In this document: positions 12,047 through 12,190 of the stretch, piece after piece
Position numbering within the stretch: the stretch's first letter is position 1
Layout: every line of letters begins with the position of its first letter
DNA from: Acidimicrobiales bacterium
Lineage (GTDB): Bacteria; Actinomycetota; Acidimicrobiia; Acidimicrobiales; Poriferisodalaceae
Assembly (NCBI GenBank): GCA_020439485.1
Contig: JAGQSP010000324.1
Location: 1 to 12,190, forward strand
Direction of reading: 5' to 3'
DNA: 12,190 nucleotides
The notes under the pieces: generated by a model
What the model was told of the DNA's origin: nothing
Database searches by the model: none
Seen by the model: only the letters and a program-made list of their open reading frames with translations
Position numbers and translations under genes: made by a program

Positions 12047-12190
12047 TCAGCCGACGCTGCGGTCGCCGAAGCGTCGAGCGATCCATGAGGGCCTCACGGT
12101 GGTCGCAAGCCCGATGACCTTGGTGCCGGCCTCTTGGATCAGGCGCGCTGCGTCTGTGACGTCGTTGGTCGTCGTGCGACCACTCAGCCC
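12047..12190 (-). CDS. C-terminal end of a probable polysaccharide co-polymerase/tyrosine kinase (start outside window)
   Basis: The frame is open from the right edge of the window and gives 47 residues before TGA 12049-12047. The visible part, GRTTTNDVTDAARLIQEAG (4-22) then TKVIGLATTV, looks like the last strand-helix-strand of the P-loop domain of Wzc/CpsD-type bacterial tyrosine kinases, where a GxTT segment is followed by a helix and a (V/I)(L/I)G strand. This assignment rests on a short stretch and on context: such a protein commonly heads Wzx/Wzy clusters and controls chain length with the polymerase. The kinase Walker motifs would lie outside the window. No Tyr cluster is present at the visible C terminus, which would be odd for an autokinase. 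It could also be another P-loop or Rossmann-type protein. Confidence 0.6.
   Translation of the reverse strand, partial: GLSGRTTTNDVTDAARLIQEAGTKVIGLATTVRPSWIARRFGDRSVG

Overview
The window is high-GC DNA with dense, tightly packed genes, GTG and TTG starts, a small protein with the actinobacterial 'sunset' domain, and a lipoprotein with a long Ser/Thr linker. Together these suggest an actinobacterium, possibly an Acidimicrobiia-like lineage. That placement is inferred; no rRNA or other taxonomic marker is present. No tRNA, rRNA, CRISPR array, insertion sequence or transposase was seen. No stretch longer than about 170 bases lacks a gene.

Left part (1-2424, + strand): the C-terminal half of a sensor histidine kinase, cut by the window edge; a YqgE/AlgH-family protein 21 bases downstream; then, after a 9-bp hairpin that brackets the yqgE-like stop codon, a complete class I PLP-dependent aminotransferase. 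These look like ordinary housekeeping and regulatory genes.

Middle (2435-3861): a divergent pair. On the minus strand is a 107-residue membrane-anchored protein with a sunset domain. On the plus strand is a secreted lipoprotein with a GH26-like glycoside hydrolase domain. Only 44 bases separate the two starts, and these contain an inverted repeat (TGCCGA-N9-TCGGCA).

Right part (3881-12190, minus strand, read right to left): a Wzx/Wzy-type extracellular polysaccharide operon. The order is: C-terminal end of a probable chain-length/tyrosine-kinase protein (cut by the window edge); Alg14-like and Alg13-like subunits of a split glycosyltransferase; a PAPS-dependent sulfotransferase; a family 2 glycosyltransferase; an O-antigen ligase/polymerase-like membrane protein; a 734-residue protein joining an aminoglycoside-phosphotransferase-like kinase to a second sulfotransferase; and a Wzx-type flippase. 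From the Alg14-like gene to the flippase, every junction is an overlap of 1 or 4 bases or a gap of at most about 5 bases, so the seven genes are very probably co-transcribed and translationally coupled.

Working model (inference): lipid-linked repeat units are built by the split glycosyltransferase and the GT2 enzyme, modified with sulfate (and perhaps phosphate), flipped by the Wzx-like protein and polymerised by the Wzy-like protein under control of the kinase/co-polymerase. The surface GH26-like lipoprotein, convergent with the cluster, may trim the polymer. The most unusual element is the single-chain kinase-sulfotransferase fusion, together with a second sulfotransferase in the same operon.
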